A DNA stretch of 64,000 nt from Takifugu bimaculatus (lineage: Eukaryota; Chordata; Actinopteri; Tetraodontiformes; Tetraodontidae). The position numbers and the translations under genes were made by a program. The stretch spans positions 14,569,488 through 14,633,487 of the forward strand of contig CP034983.1 of assembly GCA_004026145.2 (NCBI GenBank). The letters are read 5' to 3'. Below are positions 34,401 to 45,031 of the stretch, piece by piece. The notes beneath the pieces were generated by a model. That model saw nothing but the letters and a program-made list of their open reading frames with translations, was not told the origin of the DNA and searched no databases. The stretch's first letter is position 1. Each line of letters starts with the position of its first letter.

Positions 34401-37186
34401 CGCAGAAAAGGCCCAGGTGCTCTGGTTTGCAGTGTACAGTTTGTGGTTTAAAAGGAGGCCCGTGGCAACACCTGATGCGTCGTGTGTCTTCCCTTTTGCC
34501 GTGTTTGCATGCTTCGGTTGGGCTCCTTGCGCGGCTCCTCTTCACCTCTTTGAAGCCGTTCATTCTCTTCACAGTCATTTATAGTCACGCAGAAGCCTCC
34601 CACTATTCCAGGAGGGGGAAATCCCAGAAGACTGTCAGGCTGAAAGAGACGTCAAAACGCTATGAACAAGCACCCTTTTCACTGTGGTTCCTTTTACCAT
34701 AATATTGCCATTTTCAGCCGCCTGTCTTTATCTTTTAAGGCTTCACATCTATTTGTAGCAGCTGATTCTGCGTTTAAGCCCGTTTCTTCTTAGTTTAGTG
34801 TCTTTTGATTGTTGATTTGGACTTGTTTTTTTGTGCCCTATTGTCTGCCTCACTCTTTTCCATCTTCCCCAGCATCCTGAACGATTTTGTCATCACTGTG
34901 GCAACCTGGAATCCTCACATTCCGCGCGTCTTTGTAGCCGCTTGTGCGTTTTGTGGCTTGGTGGCAATTAGGCGTCTCCTTGCGGCCTCCTCATCGGATT
35001 TCAAACTGTGCTAATAAATGCAAACGGAATCATGGTGAGGGGTGACGTGGCCCACAGGCTATGTCTGGTAAGCCTGTTAAATAATCGATTTGTGGCTGCA
35101 GCCACTGTGACACCTTGTCAAATCGATGAGTGGAGCCTCCATTGCATCATGGAGACTTGCTCCTTAAAAAAAGAGGGGGGGGGGATCATCATTCCCACCA
35201 TAACGACTTATATTGTGGTCGTGGCGTTGTGTTAAGGAGAGCTCGTTCTTTCTTGTGCAGCGATGCTACGACAACAGAGAAAAAGTCTGGCTCTGAAGTG
35301 TGAGACAAATGCGAGGCTCAGCTCTGCCTGTGAACCCGAGAAGAGGAGAGGAACTGGTAGTGATCGGGTCTGAATAGCACCCCCCATCTGTATAATTGGC
35401 TGCAACGAGTTATGAAGCCCCCCCGCTGACTGTGTCATTCAGGGCTCTCCTGCATGGAAATTGTTCCCAATAACAGTCGGCAGATAAAGAGGCACACAAA
35501 GAATAGGCATAGCTGCAGAATCATGCAGAAATATTAGCCCAGAAACTAACTGTAACGTAATCATGGAGCCTTAAAGAGCAACAGAGCTCTGCTGCTGCAT
35601 CAAATCTTAACTGGACGCAATGACTGCGAGATAATGACTCCAATCTAAATTAATAAGTGTTAAATGTTACCGAGGCTCAGCTACAATCAGTCCAGCAATT
35701 AGCTGGTGGACATTTATGAATATAGATGCAATAAGCTACAGAAAAGGGGACACAAATCAAAAGCGGAGCTAAAAGCAGTGTATATTGGACTTAATTTTGC
35801 AACAAGGCTGCAGGGACAGTGTAGAAATATGCAGTAATCTTGTGCCTTGTTAAGAGACGCACTGTTCAAGACTTTAGCATAGATGCTAGTTTTCAGGTGT
35901 GATCGATGCAGTGCATAAGTTAATGAGCGATGAAGATAAATGACTCCCTAAGCTTAAGTCACATCTAGCTCTTCTTTCATTGTTGTGTTCATATTGTCCC
36001 ATGTTTATTTTTAGGCACCTCATTTACTAGCCCCCCCATCTCATTTACATTGCGATCACTTACGCTCCACTTTATCTAACAGCTGAAGGTCACAAGATTG
36101 ATAAATATGTCAAAATGACTAAGCTGCTACTAGTCTAAACTTATTAGCAGCAGATTCATTCATTAGCGGCAGACGTGGGAAAAGCAGGTCACACTTACAC
36201 AGCACACAAGACATGAACCCGCCCCCATTTATGCTGTGCCCCCAGCTTTTGATGACAGCCCATCCTCCTGTCATTCCTCTTCTCCCTGATACTGAATGTG
36301 ATTGTAGTAACCCCCCCAGTAAGGTGAAAATCCCCACTACTGTCCTATAAAACATCACATTTCCCTCCCTCGTGGCTTGTCCCCTGTCCCCCACAGACAT
36401 CTACTCGCCCTGACAGTCAATTATATCCCATCACCTTTAGAAAAAAGAGCTACAGGGCAGGAAGTAGCCACCTTTTTCTTTATCTGATCTTTACCCCTCA
36501 GACAGGCAGGGATGGCGGCGCTGGCAGCTCAAGCCTTTCACTTAACCTCCAAAAATAAAAAATCCTCAGAGTGACATCGACCGCCACCACTGTTTTCCCA
36601 GTGAGTGGCGTGTTTAGTGCAAACGTGCTCTCATCAGCCGACACGCGTGTGAAGAGTGAGGAGCTGCTTTTATTGAATCATCCAGGTGAGACATAAAAAA
36701 TATTCTCAAGGCAAATGCTGAAAAAGTCTTAAATGATGGAAATCCAATTACACACACATCTTTTTGATAGGAGGAGGAGAAAATGGGGTAGTGGTGGGGG
36801 GTGGGTTGCATCCTCGGCCCCCTCCCTCTGCCCCGGGGTCACTGAGTCCAGAGGATGAGTTATCAACCAGCATCCGTCCACACGTTTCTTTCTTTATGCA
36901 GATTTCTCCTGACCAGCAACCAAACATCTGCTTGTTATCAGCTCCGATCGATACCGGAGCTTCAGGTGAGCGATTGTCCTGTGAGAGCAGGCTGCAACCT
37001 CAGTGGGGGGAGGCAATCTGGTGGGTGTCTGTATCGTCTGTACTGCATCCTTCCTCCTCTGAGCGTTTGTGAACTTTTCCATGCACTGAGACGATTTGCC
37101 TCGTGCGCAGTGGCTCTAAACTGATGCTTCCTAAAGCGGGAAAAAAAAAGCAACATCACCTTCCCCCCGCCTCTGATTTATCGGGC
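31481..37186. other. Gene-free stretch upstream of the qtrt2 3' end
   Basis: No coding exon was supported. Notable small items are a perfect RFX-type X-box palindrome at 34388-34401, an inverted repeat around a 12-bp palindrome at 35084-35127, a short AAT run near 33370, a CTCF-like word near 33023, and the likely qtrt2 polyadenylation signal at 36669-36674. Everything else looks single-copy. Confidence 0.5.
36669..36674 (-). terminator. Likely qtrt2 polyadenylation signal
   Basis: AATAAA on the minus strand, about 510 bases after the qtrt2 stop codon at 37187. It is the nearest canonical signal I found. Confidence 0.4.
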
Positions 37187-40100
37187 TCATTCGCTTTTCC
37201 CTCCCGGCCTGCCGCCTTTGCTAAGTACCCGTCTCTGGAGGAGGTCAAGTTTATCAGTGGCCAGGGCTTCTCTGAGGGCGCTGAAGAAGCCCTGATAGTG
37301 GGCTGTGTTGTGGATCATGAGCAGGACTCCGGCCAGCAGCTCATTGGTTACGAGCAAGTGGTGCAGGTACGCCCTCTTGTGGTTCCTACAGCAGTAGCAA
37401 CCACACCCTTCCACCAGGGGTCTGAAGTCATCTTGGTACCTGGCGAGACATTAAAATCCAGCGCCTTTAATGGCGATCAAGTGCTGCTTATGAACGGCGG
37501 GGCTTTCGCCAAGCTGTTACCTTTTATCTTTGAGATTCATCTCAAAGGACGTCATCTGCGTTTGACCGTCCACCATATTGTCTCCGTTTTGTTGCGCCTC
37601 CACAGGTGCGTCCCTCTCCTGCTCCAGTTCTAGCACTACCAATGTAGACATGCATGGGAGTTAAACCAGTGTGTATTCAGAACATAGTTTTATTTAATGG
37701 AGCAGAGGAAAAAGTCCCTGGATAGAAAACTGTGGTTGTCAGCCCAAAGGCAAAAATAAGAGCCTTGGCTTTTAAACAGCGTCCTACTTTCTATCCACCC
37801 CTGTAACATGATTATTTCCTACATTCTAACAACTTCTCCTGCATAACCATGAAGACCGGATGGAAGGAGCTTCAGAGCTCGACAGCGTTTTGCACGATGG
37901 TAAAAATGCAAATAAGAGAAAATATTTGAAACCGAGCGAGTTGAGGCAGAGCCGACGAAGTTGGTGAAGGGAATTTAGTGAAGGGAAGTGGCTCAAAGAT
38001 AAGCCTAAGAATAAAAGACAAACATTGAGGTTGACCAAAAACAAGAGTCGAAAGAATGGAAAACTACAACAAAGGAATTTTGGCTTCCAAACTACATGGT
38101 AGTGTTATTTTTAGATGACGCAATAACATTAATTATAAAGTAAATGCAGGATGATTGACACGTCTGCTCTTGTCTTGAAAATGACAGATCGTCCATATGG
38201 GGAAGAACCTGATCATGTTGCTACGCTTTCCAGCAACTAATTAGTACTTTGGTAACAAATGGAAGCAAACGAAGGAACGAGACAGTTTCAGCCGTTATCT
38301 TGGATACGATGGCCTCATCAGTCATTAGCTGATTATTGATGCTGTCAGGCATAAGTGAGGCCATATGGCTCTTTCACATAATCCCCAAAGTTTTAAAAAG
38401 TGCATAAATGTGGTCACTCACTCATTTGTTAGTCAGAAAGTAAAGTACTGAAGTAGAAGAACATAAGGAAAGCTTGATGAAAAAGAAAGTTGGAGGCAAG
38501 CAGCAAACTTCAAGAAGGTGAGAAGGACGGAGGGTGAATTAGCATTAGGGTCTGCTGGGCCGGGAAAGGCCTTAACTGCCCCCCATGGGGCCTCATAATT
38601 GGCTGAAAGGGGAATTCAGAACATTTCCACTGGTTTGACATCGTCACTCTCTCACCTGCTCTGAACTCCATTAGAGGCCTTGTGCAGAATCGATTAGTGC
38701 TGTCTTGCGCTGAACGTTGCAAGGCAACCCAACACTGCGCCGCACAAGTTTGACCCAACTTTTTAATGAAGCGCCGGCCGCCGTCGGGCCGAGTTAGTGC
38801 CACGTCCTCAGCAACAGAGACCGCCGCCTTAAACGAGCCGCTACCGCCATTGATTTCACTTCAACCAGTGAATTTCTTCCCTCCCAATTAGTTCAACTGA
38901 CCTGAGGCTATAAAATGCTCACCAGCAACTACATGCAAACAAACAAGTGCGGCGATCTTGTCGGTGGTGACCAGCGCATCCACGAGGATTCACACTTTCC
39001 ACCAAGTTACCCTGAACCAGTTCAAAGAGAAGTCACACTTACTATTGCTCACAGTTTTCAAAGGAAATGAGGAGCCGCTTTAATGAACAACAAAGGCTTA
39101 GTACCACTGAACCATATAATTGGATATCATCGTTACTTTTTTGGGGGGGGCAATGCGAAGTGGAAGCAGAACAGCTGAGGTGACACATCATCAAGAGACA
39201 GCTGGTGGCTGCGAGGACTGAAGGCACATCTATGAAGCCCTCAAAGCCTGGATTCTTTAAGAGAGGCGGTTGGAGTCAGTATTTCTGTATATTATCCCAA
39301 AAGTTCTAAATATGGATTGAATGTTGCAACGCAGCCGAAGCATCAGCGGTCCTTACGTGCGCCGCGGCCAGGAATCCGAACGAGGGGACCGGTTGCATCG
39401 ATTCAGAAATCAAAGAAACGCCACGTAGCAGCGCCACATTAACATTATTCCCAAGCAGACGCAATTAGAGTGGCACACGCTCATTATCCAAAGTCCCAGT
39501 CTTGACGTGCCAATGCGCCACAGGCGCAGAGCAAAGTCGCTCTTTAATAAAGGAAGCGCTGTAAACCCGATGGGTCAACAGGGAGCGCAAGTTCCTTCAT
39601 CACGCTGGTGCGTGAAAAAATTATTTCATAGCTTTGGGCAAGACCGATTCACCTTGAATGAATACAAATGTGATCATAAGAGAGAAACTCGGTAGGAAAC
39701 AATGCATTTGTTATGAAAATCCTTCGAACGAATGAAGTGAAACCAATGCAACTTAAATGAGGCAAAAGAGTTGTTGATAAAAGGAAAAGACAATTAAAAT
39801 ACAACTTGAAGTAGGCTTGATTTTTTTTTCTAAGTTAGTGCTTGTAAAAGTCAATAAACTGTTGTTGAAATTTGATAAGCTCCAAAGTTGAGGTTGAAAA
39901 GCTAAAAAAAAAATAAAAAATAAAAAAAGACCTCATTACCTCGTTAAAAATGTTGAGTTTTATCACATTAAAGCATTTCACCACACCTGTACTGGGCGCA
40001 CTACCTGCGCGCTCCGGGTCCGGGGAGATGTCGAAGCTGAAGCACAGAGCGCAGCCTCGCTCCGTCACCTGGAAGGGGAAAAACGCCTCGAAAAGGTCCA

Positions 40101-43100
40101 CGCTGGCCCCCACGCACGCCAGCACCTCATCAGGCTGTCCTACGCCCTGCAGCAGCCTGAGCCACAAACAGGAGGCAAAGCCTTTCATTTAAATACCAAT
40201 AAATCCTAATTATTAAAACATGGTAACTGTTTCAGTGATAAAAGACCTTCCTCCCCCTCCAGCCACATGTGTACCCCTGTGTGTTTGTGCTTTGGCCCTT
40301 CTTGGGCTCTCAGTTAAGTCGCTACCTGCATCTTTGCCTGCAGGCATCAAGATTAATTTACCATTTGGAAATTACTCTGCTGCACTTCCCAGAAGTGTGA
40401 GTTAAGTACCACCAGGGACGGTGCCCCTCGGTATTGGAGATAAGTCGGCTTGCAAATAAACTTGGAAAAGTTTGCTTTCGCATAGATACAGATGGTCCCT
40501 GCACTAAAACTCAAAACCACAGCCAGAGCTCTTCCTGCAGCTCCAGGAAAGCAACACCCACACAGGACATAACCAGAGATTTTCCAGAACATATTATATA
40601 TTGCATAGATAGGGTGAAGTATTGAGCATAGAACTAATAAGAGAAATAGAATTCATTCATTTCAAATAAATCCTAGACTCATGTTTTTGATTTCATACGT
40701 GCTTCCTGAAAGACTACAAAGTGGCACCATTTTTCGTCACTATTCTCCCACTAAAGTGTGCTTTGACAATGCTGACCTGGGTTTGTCTTCAGGCAGCTCC
40801 TTGGTCACCGCGTTAATGAGCTGGGTCCTCAGGGCCTGGTCCATAGAGCCCGCCTGGAAGCCATCCAAGCAGAATCCTCCCACGGGTCTCTTGGCGGTCT
40901 CCCTTGCTGAGCGAAGCCTCTCTTCCAGGATGTCCCCACCCTCAACCACCCCAAAGATCTCTGCTCCTTCAAACTCCTGGGATGAAACACAGGTATTAAA
41001 GATCAGAGCTCCCACGTGATCGCCTTTTCTTTGCAATATTACGAAACTCCGTTCTGATGCCTTAACAAGAAGGTGACTCCGCATGATGTCCTGGAAAGCT
41101 CCGGCAGTCAGTGTGTGCAATGGGAATGTCTGTTCGCTCTCTTTGTTCAACATCACTCCACCTTCAATTGTCTCATCGGATATTTGGTTGGCAGAGAAGT
41201 AATAAAACACACAAAAAAGCCTGAAGAGGCCAGAATCCAGCAGAGGATCAGGAGGGAAAATAAGACCTCTCGCACATCTCTGCTGCTAAATTAATGCTAT
41301 TATTAGAAAAAGCTCTTCTGAACCATGACGTTGGTTTTAGTTCATCAGTGTCTTTAAGCTTGAATAAAGTTGCATCACATCACTTTCATAAAAAACAAGG
41401 TTTCATTAGTCATGCTCGGTGCCTTCACAAGCACCGATAACCTAATGGTTATATGCTTCCGATCTGTCAGGGCTGTGCAGCAGACACCTCTGCCTGTGCT
41501 CTGCATTTCTAATTTAAAGATGGAACCCACGTATCAGCTGTGCGTGCGCTCTCAGGTGTGTGCGTACTTGTGAGTTCTTGTGCACAAGCAGACACTCATC
41601 CAAATGGGCCAGCGTTCGGTCCACCGATTTCCGAACTCTTTTGCGCGACGTGTCGCTCAGCCACGTCTCCCCGTCCGCCATGCTCTGGTACCAGTCGGGC
41701 TGGATGGTTCTCTGGAGGGCCATGAACTTCGCCGCCGTCAGCTCTATGCGTCCACCGCTGCCCCACACCGACACGGTCTGATGAAAACGCCGGAAAGGCA
41801 GCACGAAGACGATAATTGTTAGGAAGGTAGAAGCTGTGATCTCTGATTACAGCGAAATTTCTAAAAAAAACCGATTAATTAAGCACAAATGAAACTGGTT
41901 AAGGACAACACAAATATATAACCTATAGTGAGTGCAAAGGTCAGGCATAAAATCATCATCACCTGACTAATATTGAGGAGTTATTCCCACTTTTGCTGTC
42001 AAGCCCCAAGCTGTCATGGCATGAACTCTACTAGCCCCCCAAAGGTGTGCTGTGCTATCCAACACTAAAATGTTGGCAGGAAGTTTGGTAGTTTGAAAAG
42101 TGGGACCTCCCGGGATAGAAATGTTTGCCCAGATCCCACAGATGATCGACTGGACAAAGATCTGGGAATTTTGGAGGTGTGTTGCTCTGGTCCAAACCAT
42201 TCCTGAACTATTTTCTGTTCTGTGGGAAGGTGCATTATTATGGTCAAAGGGACCACAGTTATCAGGGAATATGGTGTCCATCACAAAGTCTTCGGCAATG
42301 CTTGTGTAGGTGGTCCATGTCCTGGTAACGTCAACCTGGATAGCAGGCCCAAAGGTCATTAAAGGTAGCCTTCCAACCAAGTCGCCCAGCCACCACAATT
42401 GTGCCCTTGTCAAACTTTCTCAAACCCTCATGTTTCCTCTTTCTTACACATCACCCCAGAGGACAAAGCGTCCATTTGCTGCCTAATACATCCCAGGTGC
42501 TACGATAAAGAGATATTCAGTGTTAACCCTGTCACCTGGCAACGGTCATCGTGTTACCCTGCCATAATATTTAACATATGGAGATATGCGTTTAGGCAAT
42601 CTCAAACTCACCTTGTTAGTTGTGTGACCTGTTGGGCAGGAGGTCGCTGGATCATGAAGTGAACAGTACAGCACTGTATCATGAAGACCTGGTGCACAAA
42701 GTAATTGAAGGTTGACAAATGTTTATTGGCAAATACACCGAGTCCAAAAGATTAAAAGCCGCAGAGAAAACTGTGCCATGCCTACATGAATGAATTCTGG
42801 GATTCAAATAAAAATAAACCTTTATCTCATAGTTATCAACCACATCCTGAATGTTTTGTAGTACAAAACACAAAACAGCAGCCTTGAATATACAGTATAT
42901 TAGCCTTTTAAATGCATTATTGACAAAAGCAGTTTTATCCAATCAATCTTTTTCATCTACAATGTTACTTGTCCTTTATAAATTTGTACATTTTCTGTGA
43001 CATTTACAACAATCTATAGTTCTTTAAGCCGGGGGGCTTAAAAGTCAGATACAATCGCTTTACAGCAGTGTAATATACAGTTGATTTATAACCCTTTATA

Positions 43101-43954
43101 ATCATTGGAATATTTATGTTAAGGGCTGTTTTCCAAATGGAAATCAAGGACAACCAAAAAATCATGAAATTATTGACAGCGTTTGTGTTGGGGTTTTATT
43201 CCAAGGTCGCAACCTGTGCAGCTGAAACCTAGATATTTAAAATTAGAATTTCACACAATATTGATGCATTCTTTTGATGCTTAAATCACACAAAATTACC
43301 TACAACAACAAAGGTGGGGAAATAATTGGAAACATGTGATAATGGCCTATACAATGCTCATAGTTCTACAAGAAAAACTGTGACAAAGATAAACATGACC
43401 TAACTCCTATTATAGAACAATGAGATCAAAATCTCTGTGATACAGGTGTTCATCATTCCAAAGTAGTGGACTGACAGAGGTCAATGTAAACACATCCAGA
43501 AAGCTTCATTGGACAAGCTTGTTATCCAACTTTCATGCTCAATGATTCAACTAATGCATACTTATTGCTTTATGTACTAAAGAAATGGTTCAAGCAGAGG
43601 TTGAAAAAGGAGTACCTGCAAACTTCCTGAAGCCATCCTTAAACTCCTCCAACACTTCCTGGTGCTCTGCTCTTTAGGGAAAACAGAGATGGAGCTGAAC
43701 TTTAAATGCAGAAAGAATTTTTTGTTCGATTTTGAGGTTAGGTTATCTTACATAGTTGACAGCGTGACCTGGGTGACAGAGGGGAGGTCTCTCATGGTGT
43801 GGAGCGTGTCCTGAGTGAGGTGTGGAACTGATCCAAAGTGTGTGTACAGCAGACACCCTGGGATTTTCAGAGAGTGCTGTCCGGTTCTGCCGAGCCCCTT
43901 CAGGACACCCAACCGACCTTTTCCCTGGACCACACGGGACAGCTCCAGCTTCAT
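37187..43954 (-). CDS. qtrt2: Queuine tRNA-ribosyltransferase accessory subunit 2
   Basis: Eight exons: 43954-43752, 43671-43616, 42688-42612, 41777-41568, 40976-40777, 40156-40005, 37629 (or 37635)-37521 and 37439-37187; all phases agree, giving 419-421 residues (human 415). QTRT2 pairs with the catalytic QTRT1 to exchange guanine-34 for queuine in tRNAs with GUN anticodons; the complex is mainly cytosolic and mitochondria-associated. Hallmarks are IPGCLLYT, LYCSLHDP, KRVRKSVDR, GVVEGGDILEERLRSARET, KRPVGGFCLDGF, ELPEDKPR, FPFQVTERGCALCFSFD, and the zinc site C-x-C-x2-C-x25-H in the last exon (CGCYCC then LLMIH). An upstream in-frame ATG at 43969 would add MAGSK. It is head to head with ccdc191. 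The last intron is only 81 bases, and one intron carries Tc1-like debris. Confidence 0.96.
41967..42420 (-). mobile_element. Decayed Tc1/mariner-type transposase fragment in qtrt2 intron
   Basis: In minus-strand frames the words DFVMDTIFPDNCGPF, NAPSH and VQEWF, and later RVHAMTAWGLTAKVG, appear in the order seen in Tc1-like transposases (metal-dependent DDE core with the D-N-A-P-H motif, then C-terminal tail). They fall in at least two frames, so the coding sequence is frameshifted and dead. The core PDLNPIE region is degraded. The fragment lies wholly within the intron between qtrt2 exons 3 and 4. Confidence 0.75.
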
Positions 43955-44699
43955 CTTGCTGCCAGCCATACGTTTTCTGAAACGATCGATGTTGTAGTAG
44001 TTGTAGCTAGCGTTAGCGAAAGCACGTGAAACTATAACAATCAATTCAACTGTGATTTGTGTTTAGAAAGCAATTCAAGAGGGTTACGGAATTTAAACGA
44101 TAGACAAAGCGTTCAGCTTCTTCTTTTTAAAATCATCTTGGTTGAGGTTTAAAGTATGTTAATGATCTTACCTGCAATGTCCCCAGCCTGACAATGACTA
44201 CAAGTCTCATGAATATGTCGTCATCACCGTCGCCAACAGAAAGACGTGGAAGTGACGTGAAAAGACAAAAAAGGAGTGCATTTTTTTAAATGCTGTACTT
44301 TATCCACAGTTTAATCATATATAAGATTTCTTAAGAATTCAATTTCAGAGCAGAGATTTATTGAAAAACTAGATTTGACTTCAATGAGCCAACGAACATG
44401 TGTTGCTATGGTTACCAAAGTGACGCCCGAGATACACACATGGCCTAATGGGAAATGCTGTCAACAGAAATCGTTAAGGAGATAAAAATGAACGTATAAC
44501 GTGCTTAATTAACTACATTACCCAGAACCCCATGTTGGCAAACCTGTCCACTGAAGTAAGTCGACTTAGTGTGTTAGCGAAAGCACTGTCATACTTTGTG
44601 TGACTTTGTAATACTTTTTTTCATTTAAGGCTTACCCTTCGAACTCTAGAAGATTAATTTGTGAGTTATTATTATTAAAGTAAATTTATAATAATCAAC
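43955..44699. promoter_or_regulatory. Shared head-to-head promoter of qtrt2 and ccdc191
   Basis: 745 bases separate the two start codons. An ETS/CRE-like composite (GGAAGTGACGTG) lies at about 44249-44260, a good match to housekeeping bidirectional promoters. An RFX X-box-like sequence GTTGCTATGGTTAC occupies 44402-44415, matching 12 of 14 positions of GTTNCCATGGNAAC, about 285 bases before the ccdc191 ATG. No TATA box is obvious. The exact transcription start sites cannot be read from sequence. Confidence 0.55.
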
Positions 44700-44998
44700 A
44701 TGGCATTTCATAGTCATAGTCATTTATTCGAGTGGAATGGACTTGACAAGACTAAAACACCTGGAGGAAAAAAGGTACGTTTTAAAATCTCATCCCCTTT
44801 TTACATTTCTGAGTGGGCCCCTCTCACGATCTGGTTTACCTTACTGCTGCTTTTGTCTCCTGTATTACCAAGGATTTTACGTGACACCCAGTGTTTGTTT
44901 GTTTTGTCTGTTTATGGCGTGGTTGTTAGCAAAATATCTCAAAAAGTAACGAACGGATTGTAATTAAATTGACCTTGGCAGCCGCGCGCGCGCGCGTG

Positions 44999-45031
<33 letters not shown>

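Noticed and set aside
37103..37633. 176-codon plus-strand ORF across 37103-37633
   Set aside because: It is the antisense shadow of qtrt2 exons 7 and 8, which match the family on the minus strand with correct splice phases.
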